From the NCBI GenBank assembly GCA_019915015.1, contig JAHBBC010000013.1, positions 1 through 64,000 of the forward strand: DNA of 64,000 nt. The letters run 5' to 3'. Source of the stretch: Auriscalpium vulgare (taxonomy: Eukaryota > Basidiomycota > Agaricomycetes > Russulales > Auriscalpiaceae). Shown here one piece after another: positions 1 through 10,400 of the stretch. Below the pieces are notes generated by a model that worked only from the letters and a program-made list of their open reading frames with translations, was not told the DNA's origin and ran no database searches. Position 1 is the stretch's first letter. Every line of letters begins with the position of its first letter. The translations under genes and the position numbers were made by a program.

Positions 1-740
1 ACCCCGAGGCGCCCGCACGTGGTTCGGTCGAGACCTTTCGGCCCATCAGCAGCAGACACGCACAAAGTCGCTGCCGGACCAAGATCAGTATAGTGAAACG
101 CCCCGTGAGCGTATCTCCGAGATGACCGGCTGCCACCCGGTACTTCCCTGTCCGATTCTCCCCCTCACTTATAGCGTTCCCGATTGATCCCCTCTATGGT
201 CCCCCTACCTTTTCCAGCCGAGGCGAACTGAGCCCGAAGCCATGGCTACCTTACAGCCACTTCGGGAGATCGTCCGCCACTCGCTGTGACTTCGGCTCGC
301 GGATATACTTTGGCGCGCGCGCCTTGTACCGCTGAGGCGCGTCTCCACAATATCGTTCGTACTTCATCCTTCTGTATATCACATCGTAGCGACAGCGCTG
401 ATCGTTTGTTTGGTATCCATCGTTCTTGTTCCCCACATCTGAAAAATCTGATTTTATCTAGCAACCAGCCATAGAATGTTGCTTATATATCTGTTCCTAC
501 TGCATGTATAGCTCTTGATAGCCATCATATGCAGTATAGGTTAAGAGCCGTATGTATAGTCTTACATAGCTAGCATAGTTTTTGCATGCTTGCTATGGAT
601 GCTATGGAGCTCCTTTCCTGCTATGCAAGCTATGAATCCTATTGTGCACCAGTGTACACTATGTTAGATGCCAGCTGGAGGCACAAATCATTGCTGTATT
701 ATATTTACATTTATACAGATACATCATCTATTACTTTAAT
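1..740. other. gene-free flank with CATAG-rich stretch
   Basis: No convincing coding region is visible. Positions 1-470 hold only short overlapping ORFs with no recognisable family. From about 480 to 640 the sequence becomes AT-richer and is built of repeated CATAG/CTATG words in both orientations. The same word style returns at 2760-3000, so the two stretches may be the outer parts of one repeat-derived region. Confidence 0.5.
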
Positions 741-752
741 ACCATGATCACA

Positions 753-820
753 TGCCCAGCAGCTGCATTCCCAGGAGCCACCGGGTCCGACGTCGTGCAA
801 GGGAATGCAGTTGCTGGGCA
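753..820. repeat. imperfect inverted repeat (hairpin)
   Basis: A 20 nt arm at 753-772 (tgcccagcagctgcattccc) is the reverse complement of the arm at 801-820 with one mismatch. The loop between them is 28 nt. Weaker complementarity continues outward for about ten more bases. It lies just before the minisatellite and could be the end of a mobile element or a replication-slippage hairpin. Confidence 0.7.
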
Positions 821-865
821 CATGGTAATGTGATACAATGCGAAAGAGAGCACGCAACCTGGCCT

Positions 866-2215
866 GCGGACTGGTACGTCGTGGGCGGCGTGCGGGCGTC
901 GTGAACGTTGTGCGGGCGTTGTGGACGTCGTGCGGGACTGGTGTGTGTCGTGCGTGATGTGGCGAGTCGTGCGGGAGCGGTAGGTGGCGTGCGGGCGTCG
1001 TGAACGTTGTGCGGGCGTCGTGGACGTCGTGCGGGACTGGTGCGTGTTGTGCGGGACTGGTGCGTGTCGTGCGTGATGTGGCGAGTCGTGCGGGAGCGGT
1101 AGACGGCGTGCGGGACTCGTGACGTCGTGCGGGACTCGTGCGTGTCGTGCGTGACGTGGCGAGTCGTGCGGGAGTGGTAGGCGGCGTGCGGGCGTCGTGA
1201 ACGTTGTGCGGGCGTCGTGGACGTCGTGCGGGACTGGTGCGTGTTGTGCGGGACTGGTGCGTTGTCGTGCGTGATGTGGCGAGTCGTGCGGGAGCGGTAG
1301 ACGGCGTGCGGGACTCGTGGACGTCGTGCGGGACTCGTGCGTGTCGTGCGTGACGTGGCGAGTCGTGCGGGAGTGGTAGGCGGCGTGCGGGCGTCGTGAA
1401 CGTTGTGCGGGCGTCGTGGACGTTCGTGCGGACTGGTGCGTGTTGTGCGGGACTGGTGCGTGTCGTGCGTGACGTGGCGAGTCGTGCGGAGCGGTAGACG
1501 GCGTGCGGCGTCGTGAACTTTGTGCGGGACTGGTGCGTGTCGTGCGTGATGCGGCGAGTCGGGCGGGAGCGGTAGACGGTGTGCGTGCGTCGTGGACGTC
1601 GTGCGGGACTCGTGCGTGTCGTGCGTGGTCGTGGCGAGTCGTGCGGGAGCGGTGGGGCGGCATGCGGGCGTCGTATACGTCGTGCAGGACTCGTGCGTGT
1701 CGTGCGTGACGTGGCAAGTCGTGCGGGAGTGGTAGGCGGCGTGGCGGGCGTCGTGAACGTTGTGCGGGCGTCGTGGACGTCGTGCAGGACTCGTACGTGT
1801 CGTGCGTGATGTGGCGAGTCATGCGGGAGCGGTGGGCGGCGTGCGGGCGCTGTGAACGTCGTGCAGGCGTCGTATACGTCGTGCGGTACTGGTGGGTGCT
1901 GTGCATGACGTGGCGAAGTGTGCGCGCGATTGCAGCGACGTGCACGACATGCAGATGTGGTAGGTGTCGTGCAGGAGTAGTGGACATCGTGCGGGAGTGG
2001 TGGGCGGCGTGCGGGCGTCGAGAACGTCTTGCGGGCGTCGTAGACATCGTGCGGGACTGGTGGTGCCGTGCGTGACGTGGCAAAGCGTGCGCGCATTGCA
2101 GCGACGTGCACGGCGTGCGGATGTGGTGGGCATCGTGTGGGCGTCGTGGGCGTCGTCGTGCAAGGAGCAGTGGACATCGTACGGAGTGGTGGCGGAGTGC
2201 AGGCATTGTGAACGT
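866..2215. repeat. GC-rich minisatellite with higher-order structure
   Basis: About 1.35 kb is made almost entirely of short related units such as gtcgtgcgggactcgtgcgt and gtcgtgcgggagcggtag, roughly 17-20 nt each. They are arranged in a higher-order unit of about 200 bp. The phrase ggtaggYggcgtgcgggcgtcgtgaacg recurs near 970, 1170 and 1372. Toward 1500-2215 the units become more diverged, as expected at the older edge of an array. All frames are open for long stretches simply because of composition, so the 542-codon minus-strand ORF here is not taken as a gene. Confidence 0.85.
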
Positions 2216-2305
2216 TGCGCGCGGGTTTGTGCTGCTTGCAATACCCGCCACTCGAGCAAAAGAAACAGTCATGTGATGCAACATGGTCTGTGCGCGCGCG
2301 CGGCC

Positions 2306-2312
2306 TATAAAG
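2306..2312 (+). promoter_or_regulatory. TATA box of a candidate non-coding transcription unit
   Basis: A TATAAAG box lies right after the minisatellite. About 30 nt downstream a pyrimidine-rich leader begins (around 2340) that resembles a fungal transcription start region. The spacing and the following introns suggest a real promoter. No RNA evidence is available here. Confidence 0.45.
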
Positions 2313-2339
2313 GCAGCAGCCTTTTCGCATCATGCGCAC

Positions 2340-2640
2340 CCGAACTTCCCACTCCTCTCGACTTCAACTTTGCCTTGAATTCAACAATTTCCTTTGACTT
2401 CAACAAAATTCTCTCAACTTCTGTAAGTATTTTGCTTATCTTGGCTTGAACATTTATCAATTATCCATCTTCTAGGATTGAGTGCTACTATCTCGACTGG
2501 TAAGCTTTGATGTTCTTTTTCCTATCCTATCCACCTTCTAACCCCCGTTCTTTCTATTTCAGAGTCCATCTTTTAGCTTGTACATATATAACATATTTGT
2601 ATTACTGTCTATATACAAGTCAATGAAATCACTTTGGAAT
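2340..2640 (+). ncRNA. candidate spliced non-coding transcript, 5' part
   Basis: Two canonical short introns can be read. Intron 1 is 2423-2475 (gtaagt...tctag, 53 nt). Intron 2 is 2500-2562 (gtaagc...ttcag, 63 nt), with a ctaac branch-like site near its end. The middle exon is only 24 nt. No ORF of useful length follows in any spliced frame. The 3' end is unknown. It may be a long non-coding RNA or the surviving 5' end of a dead gene or element. Confidence 0.35.
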
Positions 2641-2759
2641 GTGAAATGCTCTTGAGATCATCTTAGTTCAGATATTGGGATCATCTGAATATTTTAATAA
2701 ACAGCTAGACTAGAATATTGAGCATATATGTGATATATCAGGCTTATAGTGTTACTAGT

Positions 2760-3000
2760 GTGTATAGCTACCAGGCCACTTGCATAGCATCTATAGCAAG
2801 GGTAAGTGCATCCATAATATCTATAGCAAGGGTATGTGCATCCATAGCACTCCATAGCACACCATAGCACTCTATATCAAGCCTATGCTACTCTATAGGA
2901 AGCATAAGGTCCTACATAAGCTATGAGGACCTGTACCTTGCTATGGCCCTATATAGGCTATCACGGTAGTATAGTGGTCTATAGCAAGGTTATTTTTTCA
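2760..3000. repeat. imperfect CCATAGCA / CTATAGCAAGG repeats
   Basis: Short words such as ctatagcaaggg, ccatagcac and ctctatag recur many times in about 240 bp, partly in tandem (2800-2880) and partly inverted. The array is degenerate, without a strict period. It mirrors the CATAG-rich stretch at 480-640 on the other side of the minisatellite. Confidence 0.55.
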
Positions 3001-3010
3001 GATGCATGAG

Positions 3011-3634
3011 AGCCCTCTCTTGGCTGCATATGCTCGTTCCGACCACCTCGACTTGCGACACATGATCCTTATCCACTTCGCTCGTGTTTCGTCTCTGTAC
3101 GCACCTACCTATGTTCGTTTCCGTAATATACGGTCTTGCACTCGTTGTAGCTTAAATACGACTCGATAGCACACCGAATAACAGTTACTTGACCCCTCAT
3201 CATAGTCAGCATCTCGAAAGAGACGTTGCAACCGCCCGCATCACAGCTCTTACTGTCGTTGTACTCCCCTCGTTCTCCTTATCGCTCGTAACCTCACTTT
3301 CGACTACCGCGCGCACGGCTCTTTAGGATTGATCAAGGATGTGCCATTCCTTCGCAGTCACGCACACGGGTCGCCAACTAGTACTGACAAATCTGGCTGA
3401 GCATTTACATGGCTACACAAGAATCGTAACAATGGTTTGACCAGCGCAGAACACGCTAAGAACGTCGGCGGTCCTGTAAGCCTTGTATTGACCTGGAAAC
3501 CTATGCAAATCGGCGCCAGCACTGTCACGTGCGGTACGGGCCGCAAGGTAATAGCGGATGAACACTGTTTGCTGATGATCATACTAGTGAAAGCCAGCTT
3601 GAAGGGATCAAAGAGAGCCTCACCGCTGTAGCCA
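3011..3634. other. intergenic, nothing recognised
   Basis: No coding region, RNA gene or clear repeat is seen on either strand. Short ORFs near 3358-3631 overlap each other and match no family I know. Confidence 0.5.
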
Positions 3635-4562
3635 ATGCATACACACAGAGCCCGCTCGCAAAGCGCACATCTATCACTCTTGATCCGAGGAGATCATCCG
3701 CAAGTGGACGGGACTGAACACCGATCATGCGGCCGACCAGCAGAGCTCTACCGGCTCGCGTGTATGTGGAAAGCCGAATGCCTGCATGCGGAACTCGGAC
3801 GTGCCTCTCTTATTGCGCGGCCTACCGAGGACTTGATCACAATGTTGCTGGAGACCAACCGGAAGAAGGTCGGGGATGCTGGCGGCGAGGCGGCATGGGA
3901 CGCGCTAAGTGCGGAGCAGAGGACAGTCCGTGAAGTGTCAGCGATGAAGGACCTGTCGCTCCGATTGGGAAAGGAGGCTTACGGCGACCTGCCGACGAGA
4001 AAAAGCGGGAGCTGACCTCTTCATTTGGTGCGGGTGCTGTATGCACAAAGAGTTGAATTCTGTCAAGGAGGAAATCGGGCGATGCAAGAATTCTGGGCGG
4101 CTCACAATATCTCTGGCCCAATTCCCTGGCAATCGGGATAACGCGGCGACGTTGCAGGGTAATCGCGGACGGTGCCGAAGCTTCGACAGCGGCAGAAGTG
4201 CGCGCGCAGGAGGTCACATCGTGCGGCGGTGTCAAGACGGCCGAACTTGCAGGGGCATTGTTCAATCACAAAGACGATAAGAAAGGTGCTCAGACACGTA
4301 CCGAAACTACCTCGCGAGCACTACAACCGTCAAACAAAACTCCCCGACACAAGCAATACAAGATAATCAATCTTACTGCGAGGCGGCGGCGGAGATCCTG
4401 GTGTACCGGTCAGGCCTCGTCGAGCTTCTTGAGCTTATCAAGGACAAGAAAACGACGCGCACCTTGAACCATATGGAACAGAACGTGTACAACACCCTCC
4501 AGGACATCCGACACAAACAGAGCTTGCTGTGCTGGTGCTGTATGCACAGTCCGTCACACACC
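3635..4562 (+). pseudogene. N-terminal part of agaricomycete repeat-family protein, split by LTR element
   Basis: Reading across frames gives a protein resembling a multicopy agaricomycete family of unknown function. Visible segments include RLACMWKAECLHAELGRAS, a CGCCMHKELN segment, AELAGALFNHKDDKKG and VYRSGLVELLELIKDKKTT. The frame changes several times and the gene is interrupted at 4562 by an LTR element. The remainder resumes at 6001. The family is probably transposon-associated, but I cannot attach a verified name. Decay versus sequencing indels cannot be separated, but the LTR insertion alone makes this copy non-functional. Confidence 0.6.
4558..4562 (+). repeat. target-site duplication, left copy (ACACC)
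   Basis: The five bases ACACC directly precede the TG that opens the left LTR. The same five bases directly follow the right LTR at 5996-6000. Five bp is the usual size for LTR retroelement integration. Confidence 0.85.
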
Positions 4563-4696
4563 TGTTGGCGATGTGGGTCGTCGCTCGTCGTAGGTACATA
4601 CTTACGTAATCCGCGTCGCTGTATGCGCGCGGTCGTGCTCGTACTTTCTTTACTCTCTCCGGTCACCTCCCTTGCAATCATACTTTGATTCTCATA
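4563..4696 (+). repeat. left LTR
   Basis: A 134 bp repeat starting tgttggcgatgtggg and ending gattctcata. It matches the right LTR except for single G differences near 4594 and 4631, both in G runs. The segment right after it (ggttatgggccctgctc) is where a primer-binding site would lie, but I could not match it to a tRNA. Confidence 0.85.
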
Positions 4697-4799
4697 GGTT
4701 ATGGGCCCTGCTCGTCGCTCTTAGCCCCTAGTATCATTCTTCCTTTGCTCTTGACCCGATTCAGTCACCCCCGGCCAGCTAGAGCCTCATATCCGCCAG

Positions 4800-5814
4800 T
4801 TGCCAGCTAGAGACTATCCAGCCAGTCGCCAGCTAGAGGCGAGATCCAGCCAGTCCTCCCCAGTGCGCCAGCTAGAGCAAGAATCCAGCCTCCCTCCCTT
4901 CCCTTCCCTTCCCGTCATTGAATCATCTCGCCCTCGACAATCTTTCGCCACATCACCACATCACTACGATGACCTCCGTATCGAGAAACTCAACGAGGAG
5001 AACTACTCGACGTGGGTCATTCAGATGGAGGCCTTGCTGGAGGAGAAGGAGTTGTGGGATGTGGTCAGCGGGGAGGAGACGATGCCGCATACGGGTCCAA
5101 TTCCAAAGGTGTGAAAACCTTTGCTCGTAGAGACGCCTTGCCCGTGCCAAGATCATCCTGCACCTCGAGCCTTCCCACTCCCCCATGCCCAGTCCAAGGA
5201 TGTTCGCGAGGTATGGACCACCTCGAGCGCATCCACTGCTCACGTGGTTTCGGCACCCTCATGTCCCTCCGTCGCCGCCTCTTCGAGATGGCGAAGCGTG
5301 ACAACCAGGCATGCAGTCGTGGGTACCCAGGTTCGCACGGCTGCCTTCCACCTCAAAGCTGCTGGCTACAAGCTCGAGGATATGGACGTCATCATGGCGC
5401 TCAGCCAGCATTCCCTCCCTCCTTTGCTCCCCTTATCGTCTCCCTCGAGTCCACCCCTGTCGACGAGCTCACTATCGACAATGTTGTCACCCGTCTCCTC
5501 AACGAGGAAACTCGTCAGCTCCTTGAGCAGACTCTGGACGTGGATCTCTGGGGTGGGCGCACCGACAAGTCCGAGAGCACCAACTTGTCTCGTGGCAAGC
5601 TGCGTTTTGCGCCGCCTTCGCATTCCGACATGCGCTGTTACAACTGTCGTGGTCGTGGTCACATGGCCTCCCAGTGTCCTCCCCGAAGCAGCCCCGGGCA
5701 AGGTTCGAGGATGATGAAGAGGAACTGCGTAGGGAGAAGGTGCATATGGCGCGCGATGAAGAGGTTGATAAGTCCCAGCTCACTTTTTAATTCTCCGTAC
5801 TCCTCACATTCTTT
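4800..5814 (+). CDS. Copia-type Gag polyprotein (frame-shifted)
   Basis: The N-terminal part contains LRIEKLNEENYSTWVIQME followed by a leucine- and glutamate-rich helix, the typical start of Ty1/Copia Gag (DUF4219/UBN2 type). Continuing in other frames are VKTFARRDAL, REVWTT, RLFEMAKRDN and LSQHSLPPSFAPLI. A C-terminal zinc knuckle CYNCRGRGHMASQC (about 5635-5680) has the CX2CX4HX4C spacing. Gag binds RNA and builds the virus-like particle of the retrotransposon. The frame shifts at least three times, near 5110, 5145 and 5300. Given similar shifts in housekeeping genes of this window, these may be sequencing errors rather than decay. Confidence 0.65.
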
Positions 5815-5861
5815 TTAATAATCCATTCGTTTGATATGGACTCTCTTGACCCAAGAGGTTG

Positions 5862-5995
5862 TGTTGGCGATGTGGGTCGTCGCTCGTCGTAGGGTACATA
5901 CTTACGTAATCCGCGTCGCTGTATGCGCGCGTCGTGCTCGTACTTTCTTTACTCTCTCCGGTCACCTCCCTTGCAATCATACTTTGATTCTCATA
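5862..5995 (+). repeat. right LTR
   Basis: A 134 bp direct repeat of 4563-4696, preceded by the purine-containing segment ccaagaggttg, the expected position of a polypurine tract. It is followed immediately by ACACC, the second copy of the target-site duplication. Confidence 0.85.
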
Positions 5996-6000
5996 ACACC

Positions 6001-6945
6001 CCTACATGCGGGTCGTGCGCGGGTCAGAAAGAGGGACGGGAATATGCTGAACTACGGACCATTTCATCACGATGTTCTCCGCTTCATCAAGAAGCTGATT
6101 GCCACCCCTGGCCTTCTGCTTGCAAGCGACGCAACTGCTGCAGCCGGCGCGATGGACGGACAGCAGTGGCATCGCCCGAGGCAATGTACGCTGTTCGCGT
6201 GTTGGCACCAAGCCTTCCACATCTTGAAGGTGCATTGGTTGCCTTCCTGCATGGCGCTTTGACAACATGGGAGCGCTTCACATCAGAATTCGCGCCAGGC
6301 GGACTTATAGACAACGCGACGGCGTCTGAACGTCAACGCGCGTGGATGCCGGCGACAAATGATGCCAACGAGGGTGCCCTGGGATCGTTCCGACTGCATG
6401 CTCGTACCAAGCCAAATTCAACAACTCATGCATACAATGCTCAAGCAACATACACTCACAACAATACAGAGGGCTTCATGGCAGCCATCCTCACCCGGCC
6501 AGAAGACCATCTCCCCTCATGCGTGAGCACTCGACTCCAGTGGGCTTGCATCCAAAGCTCGGGCTGCCCAGGTTTTGCACAACAAAGAGGTTGTGGAGGT
6601 GATGCATGCAAGGATGTCGTGAAGGAGAAGAAAGGGCAGACAAGGTCGAGCGACTCGATCGGGATCAAACTGGTTAAAACGTTGATGGCGAATTGGAATC
6701 TTACGAGAGATGACAGCGCACAGCTCGAGGACCAGCTTGACAAGCGTAGGAAAGCTGGGGACACTAACCATTGGCTTGAAGAAGGATTCTACACGGAAGG
6801 CAGAGAAGCTCGAGAAGCTGCAAGCTGTGATCTCACGGCGGTCAAAAGGTCTGATGAGCCGAATATGGCCCCGATGCAAGTGGAAGCTCGTCAGATTGTC
6901 AAGGAGGGGGAAACAAGCATAGATACTCTTGTAGACATAAGATAG
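6001..6945 (+). pseudogene. C-terminal part of agaricomycete repeat-family protein
   Basis: This continues the gene interrupted at 4562. The left part ends in a segment reading LVLYAQSVTHP and the right part opens with YMRVVRG, so removing the LTR element and one target copy restores continuity. The best segment reads HLEGALVAFLHGALTTWERF, FTSEFAPGGLIDNATASERQ and MPATNDANEGALGSFRLHAR. The NDANEGALG motif is a hallmark of this multicopy family. The last ~200 residues are lysine-rich and end at 6945. Function unknown. Confidence 0.6.
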
Positions 6946-7448
6946 TAAGGACATGAAGCCGTTGCAATCAAAATCCCGGCGCGCAGCGCGTCGGGGCCGT
7001 GTCTTATTGACGCACGGATCACGTAAGCTCACGAAATTCGAACCGTAAATGCAAAGCCCATTGACATGCCACTACTGTGGAAATCCTTTGTGTATTTCTC
7101 AAGGATCTTTCCCTTTGTGTTTCTTTGGAAATACTCAAAGAGATGAGTATTTCCGGGTCAATTACCATTAGAAATACTTTATGTCTTTCTCTCACAATAC
7201 TTTCCATATATTTACGGTGTTTTCTTAGGTTTTTCTCCGAAATTCGTACGTCGTAATTAGGTATTTTCTCGGGTATTTCGTCGCCAATACTCGGCCATGC
7301 AGGCAGTGTGGTTCGGGTGCAAGGCGCCCTCCAATGCGGCCTTTCTTTTTCATACCCTTCGGGCCCCACCTAGTCCTAAGTTCATTAAAACTATATATAT
7401 GCCAGCCACCACTCTACGCACAGAAAGTATTCAAAGCCATATGATCTC
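6946..7448. other. intergenic with GTATTTC inverted repeats
   Basis: No gene is seen. Between 7090 and 7300 the word GTATTTC/GAAATAC occurs several times. It includes a perfect 10 bp stem (ggaaatactc at 7127-7136 and gagtatttcc at 7145-7154) around an 8 nt loop. This could be the relic of a small inverted-repeat element or 3' signals of the neighbouring Spa2 gene. Confidence 0.45.
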
Positions 7449-10400
7449 CTACAACTTTTGCAGGCCCTTCATAGCATTTGCAATGGCAAAACCTCGACTT
7501 CGCCATGATTTGTCGAGACTCTTCGTCACCTCCGGCAGTGCCTGCATCTCGCTCAGCTTGTTTGCATGCTCACTGAGCTCACGCAAGATTTCGCTCCCTT
7601 TGTCTTGCCGAGGATGCTGGGAGATTGTCCGTGGCAGACAGCAACGATGCTGGACACGATGGTGATGATCTGCGTGAGATTCTCGTTCAGCGTGGGCGAT
7701 GGTGTCGACTTCGGACACCTGATAGCACGCTTTTGTATGGCGTAGCGATCGACTCCGTCTGAGCTTCGAGGTAAGGCTTGGAAGCAAGGTCAGCAGAGTT
7801 TGCGTGAGATGTACTACGTGTAGAGGCACCTGAGTCAGTCCAGGCGTCTTCAGACCCTTCTGCCATAGCAGAATCGTCACTCACGACGCCGGTCGCGGAC
7901 GGATGGTTGTCGAAGATCGGTGGTGGAGAACTCGCGTCCGAGCTGGATGGATCCGAGCGAAACCGGTCAGACCCTGCGCTTCTCCCCGACGGTGTGCGCC
8001 CCGGCGGTGACATCGATGGTGGCGGGGGTGGCATGCGATCGCGGTCCTCGCTGCGCCTACCGAAAGATATCGAAGAAGAAGAGATCTCACTCTGCCCTCG
8101 TTGGTGACTCTTCGATGAGACATCCTCCGCCACGCTCTTCAGTGCTGGAGAACTATGACATGGCAGACGCCGCGCTGCTACCTCCGGTCGCCGCAAAGCC
8201 CTCCTGTTCGGCCTTCGTCGCGCGACGTATTCGCACTGTCCGTCCAAGTTCGGTAATCGCGGCAGATACGTGACTGGCAGCAGCGTCGTAGTAAGCACTG
8301 CGCGCTAGTCCGGCGCTTGTGGCATGGGTGCGCGCTGCTGCGACGAGGTTGCCAAGTGTCGCCTCCGCGCGAGCGGTATCCGCAGCACCGCGGACATCCT
8401 CGACAATGGCTGTCACGGCGTTGACAACAGATTTCATGGGAGTAAGCACCCGTGTAGGAGCAGGTGCTCGAGCGGCAGACAGTAAGGCGTCGATGGCTGC
8501 GAGGAAAGCAGTCAAATGTACGTCAGGGATTAAACTCCTCAGACGGGGTGGTAGTTGGTCGGAGTCAAATTTGGGCTTCTGAAGGAGAGTTGCGATGTTG
8601 CTTTTTTTTTCACTGGTGGTCAGTTGGCCTGAATATGCTCGACGAATGCACCAACCTTTCACAGATCGTAATTCAGTCTTGGCTTGCTCGTACTTGCGCT
8701 TGTACTCCTTGAGCTGGCATCGAGATCGCGGATCAACGATAAGGTCGGAGTCTTTCGATGTCATGAGCTCATCGTTGCGTCGAGAGAGGTCCGACACTTC
8801 AGCAATAAGGCCCTCCATATCCGCGCGCAACTGCTCTACGAGCTCGGCGTCCGCCTCGCACTGAACATGGGATGAACACCGATGAAGCACCAGTCCAGAA
8901 TTTGGACTCACCCCGCCGGCTGCGCCAGAATCACGTTCCTCTTCAAGGCGGTCACATCTTTCCCGCAAGATGGCCAGCTCTTCCTCGTCTTCTCGAGTGC
9001 GTCGGGCTTCCCGCTCCTATTGTGTTCTCTTCCTCGCGTAGATCATCCAATTCCTTCTGCATGGCCCGCATTGCGCTCCCTTGCTCTTCTGCGCGCTGTC
9101 GGTGATTGTGAGCGAAGAACGGTAAGAAGGGTACGGTACAGAATTAAGGTGCTTACCCGTCGGACCTCGTTGAGCTCCTCCTCGAGTTGGCTCACGCGAT
9201 CGTTGCTCTCCTGAGCCTTCCTCTCCCACTCCTCGCGGTCTTCCACCTCCCGCTCCAGACCAGCAATCTTGTTCTGCATGGTGGCGATGCGATACTCGTA
9301 ATCCCTCCGCATGCGTTCCTCCTCCACGCTCGCACCTGCGCTGGCCCTTCCGCCTACACCAGCGCCAGGCGCGCCCTTAGCAGAGCGATCTGACGCGACG
9401 CTGCCCCTGCCAATGACATCTTGTCAAAATACTCGTCGCCACCACTACGAAGCCCAGGCTCGTCGTCTTCCGTGCCCGCAACCTCTGCGCTAGGCCTGAC
9501 AGCCCACCGGGCTCATCGCCGACATCGCCCTCGCTCTCGGACTCGCGATCCCGCGCTGATCCACCTCTTCGGGCATACGGCACCTCGATATCTTCCTCTG
9601 CTATTGTGCTTTTGTTGGGGATGATCATGCCCGACGTGGCGGTGGCGCTCTGAGCGTTAGTTGTGCTCGTAGAGTCAGACGCACTCGCCACAGAAGGACG
9701 TCGTCCGAGATCCTGTTGTAGAGTAGATGTTGTGTCCTGCGAGGGACGTCGGCGAGCGTTGTAAGGGTCGGAATCGGAGGTATTGTGGGATTGGAGGGAG
9801 GCCGGTCGCGCTCAGAGATGGTCGACCAGGAAATGGCGGAAGAGGTTCCTTAGTGCGCGGAGAATTGGGGAAGTCGGGAGACGGGAAGTCGTCGTAGGTA
9901 GAGCCAGGGGACGTCAAGGCGGCGTGTCTGTGAGGGGCTAGTAGGACTTCAGAATCTGGCAACGAAAGGACTGCAAAGAACGCACATATTCCTCCTTAAA
10001 CTCTGGATACCTCCGCACGAGTTCATAATAGACGTCGCTTGACAGATCTTTGAAGCGGGACGTGGGTAGGGTGGCGAGCTTCTGGCGGGCTTGATTCCGC
10101 TTGGGTGGAAGTCGTCGCGCACGGGAAGAAAGGGGACTAGCGCATCATTAGCTCGAGTGTACGACACGCAAACCTCTAGCTACGCACTGTCATTGGAGTC
10201 GGCATTGTTCTTCCTTCGTATTAACTCGTCGTATACGTCTGTGGAAAGCTCCTGGAATGTGTTGGCGGGTGAGGCGGGTGAGTTTCTGGCGTGCTGTGGA
10301 GCGCGAGTTGGCGGGCTCTGGCGGGGAGAATCAGCGGTCTGTGTCGACGGCGACATGTTGCGAGCGCACCCTTGGCGAGGTAAGAAGCGAGGTACTTGGA

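Larger units (their letters stand above)
4563..5995 (+). mobile_element. short Copia-type LTR element carrying only gag (TR-GAG-like)
   Basis: Two near-identical 134 bp direct repeats (4563-4696 and 5862-5995) bound a 1,165 bp internal region and are flanked by the target duplication ACACC. The interior encodes only a Gag-like protein with a CCHC zinc knuckle. No protease, integrase, reverse transcriptase or RNase H is visible, and there is no room for them. The element therefore resembles non-autonomous terminal-repeat elements with a gag domain, which would depend on a full Copia element elsewhere. The two LTRs differ only by two G-run length changes, so insertion is recent. Confidence 0.8.

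Noticed and set aside
866..2215. Possible CRISPR-like array
   Set aside because: Units follow each other without unique spacers, and the genome is eukaryotic.
711..2339. 542-codon minus-strand ORF rich in Arg, Thr, Pro and His
   Set aside because: It coincides with the minisatellite; another minus-strand frame of 517 codons is equally open, so openness comes from the repeat unit lacking stops.
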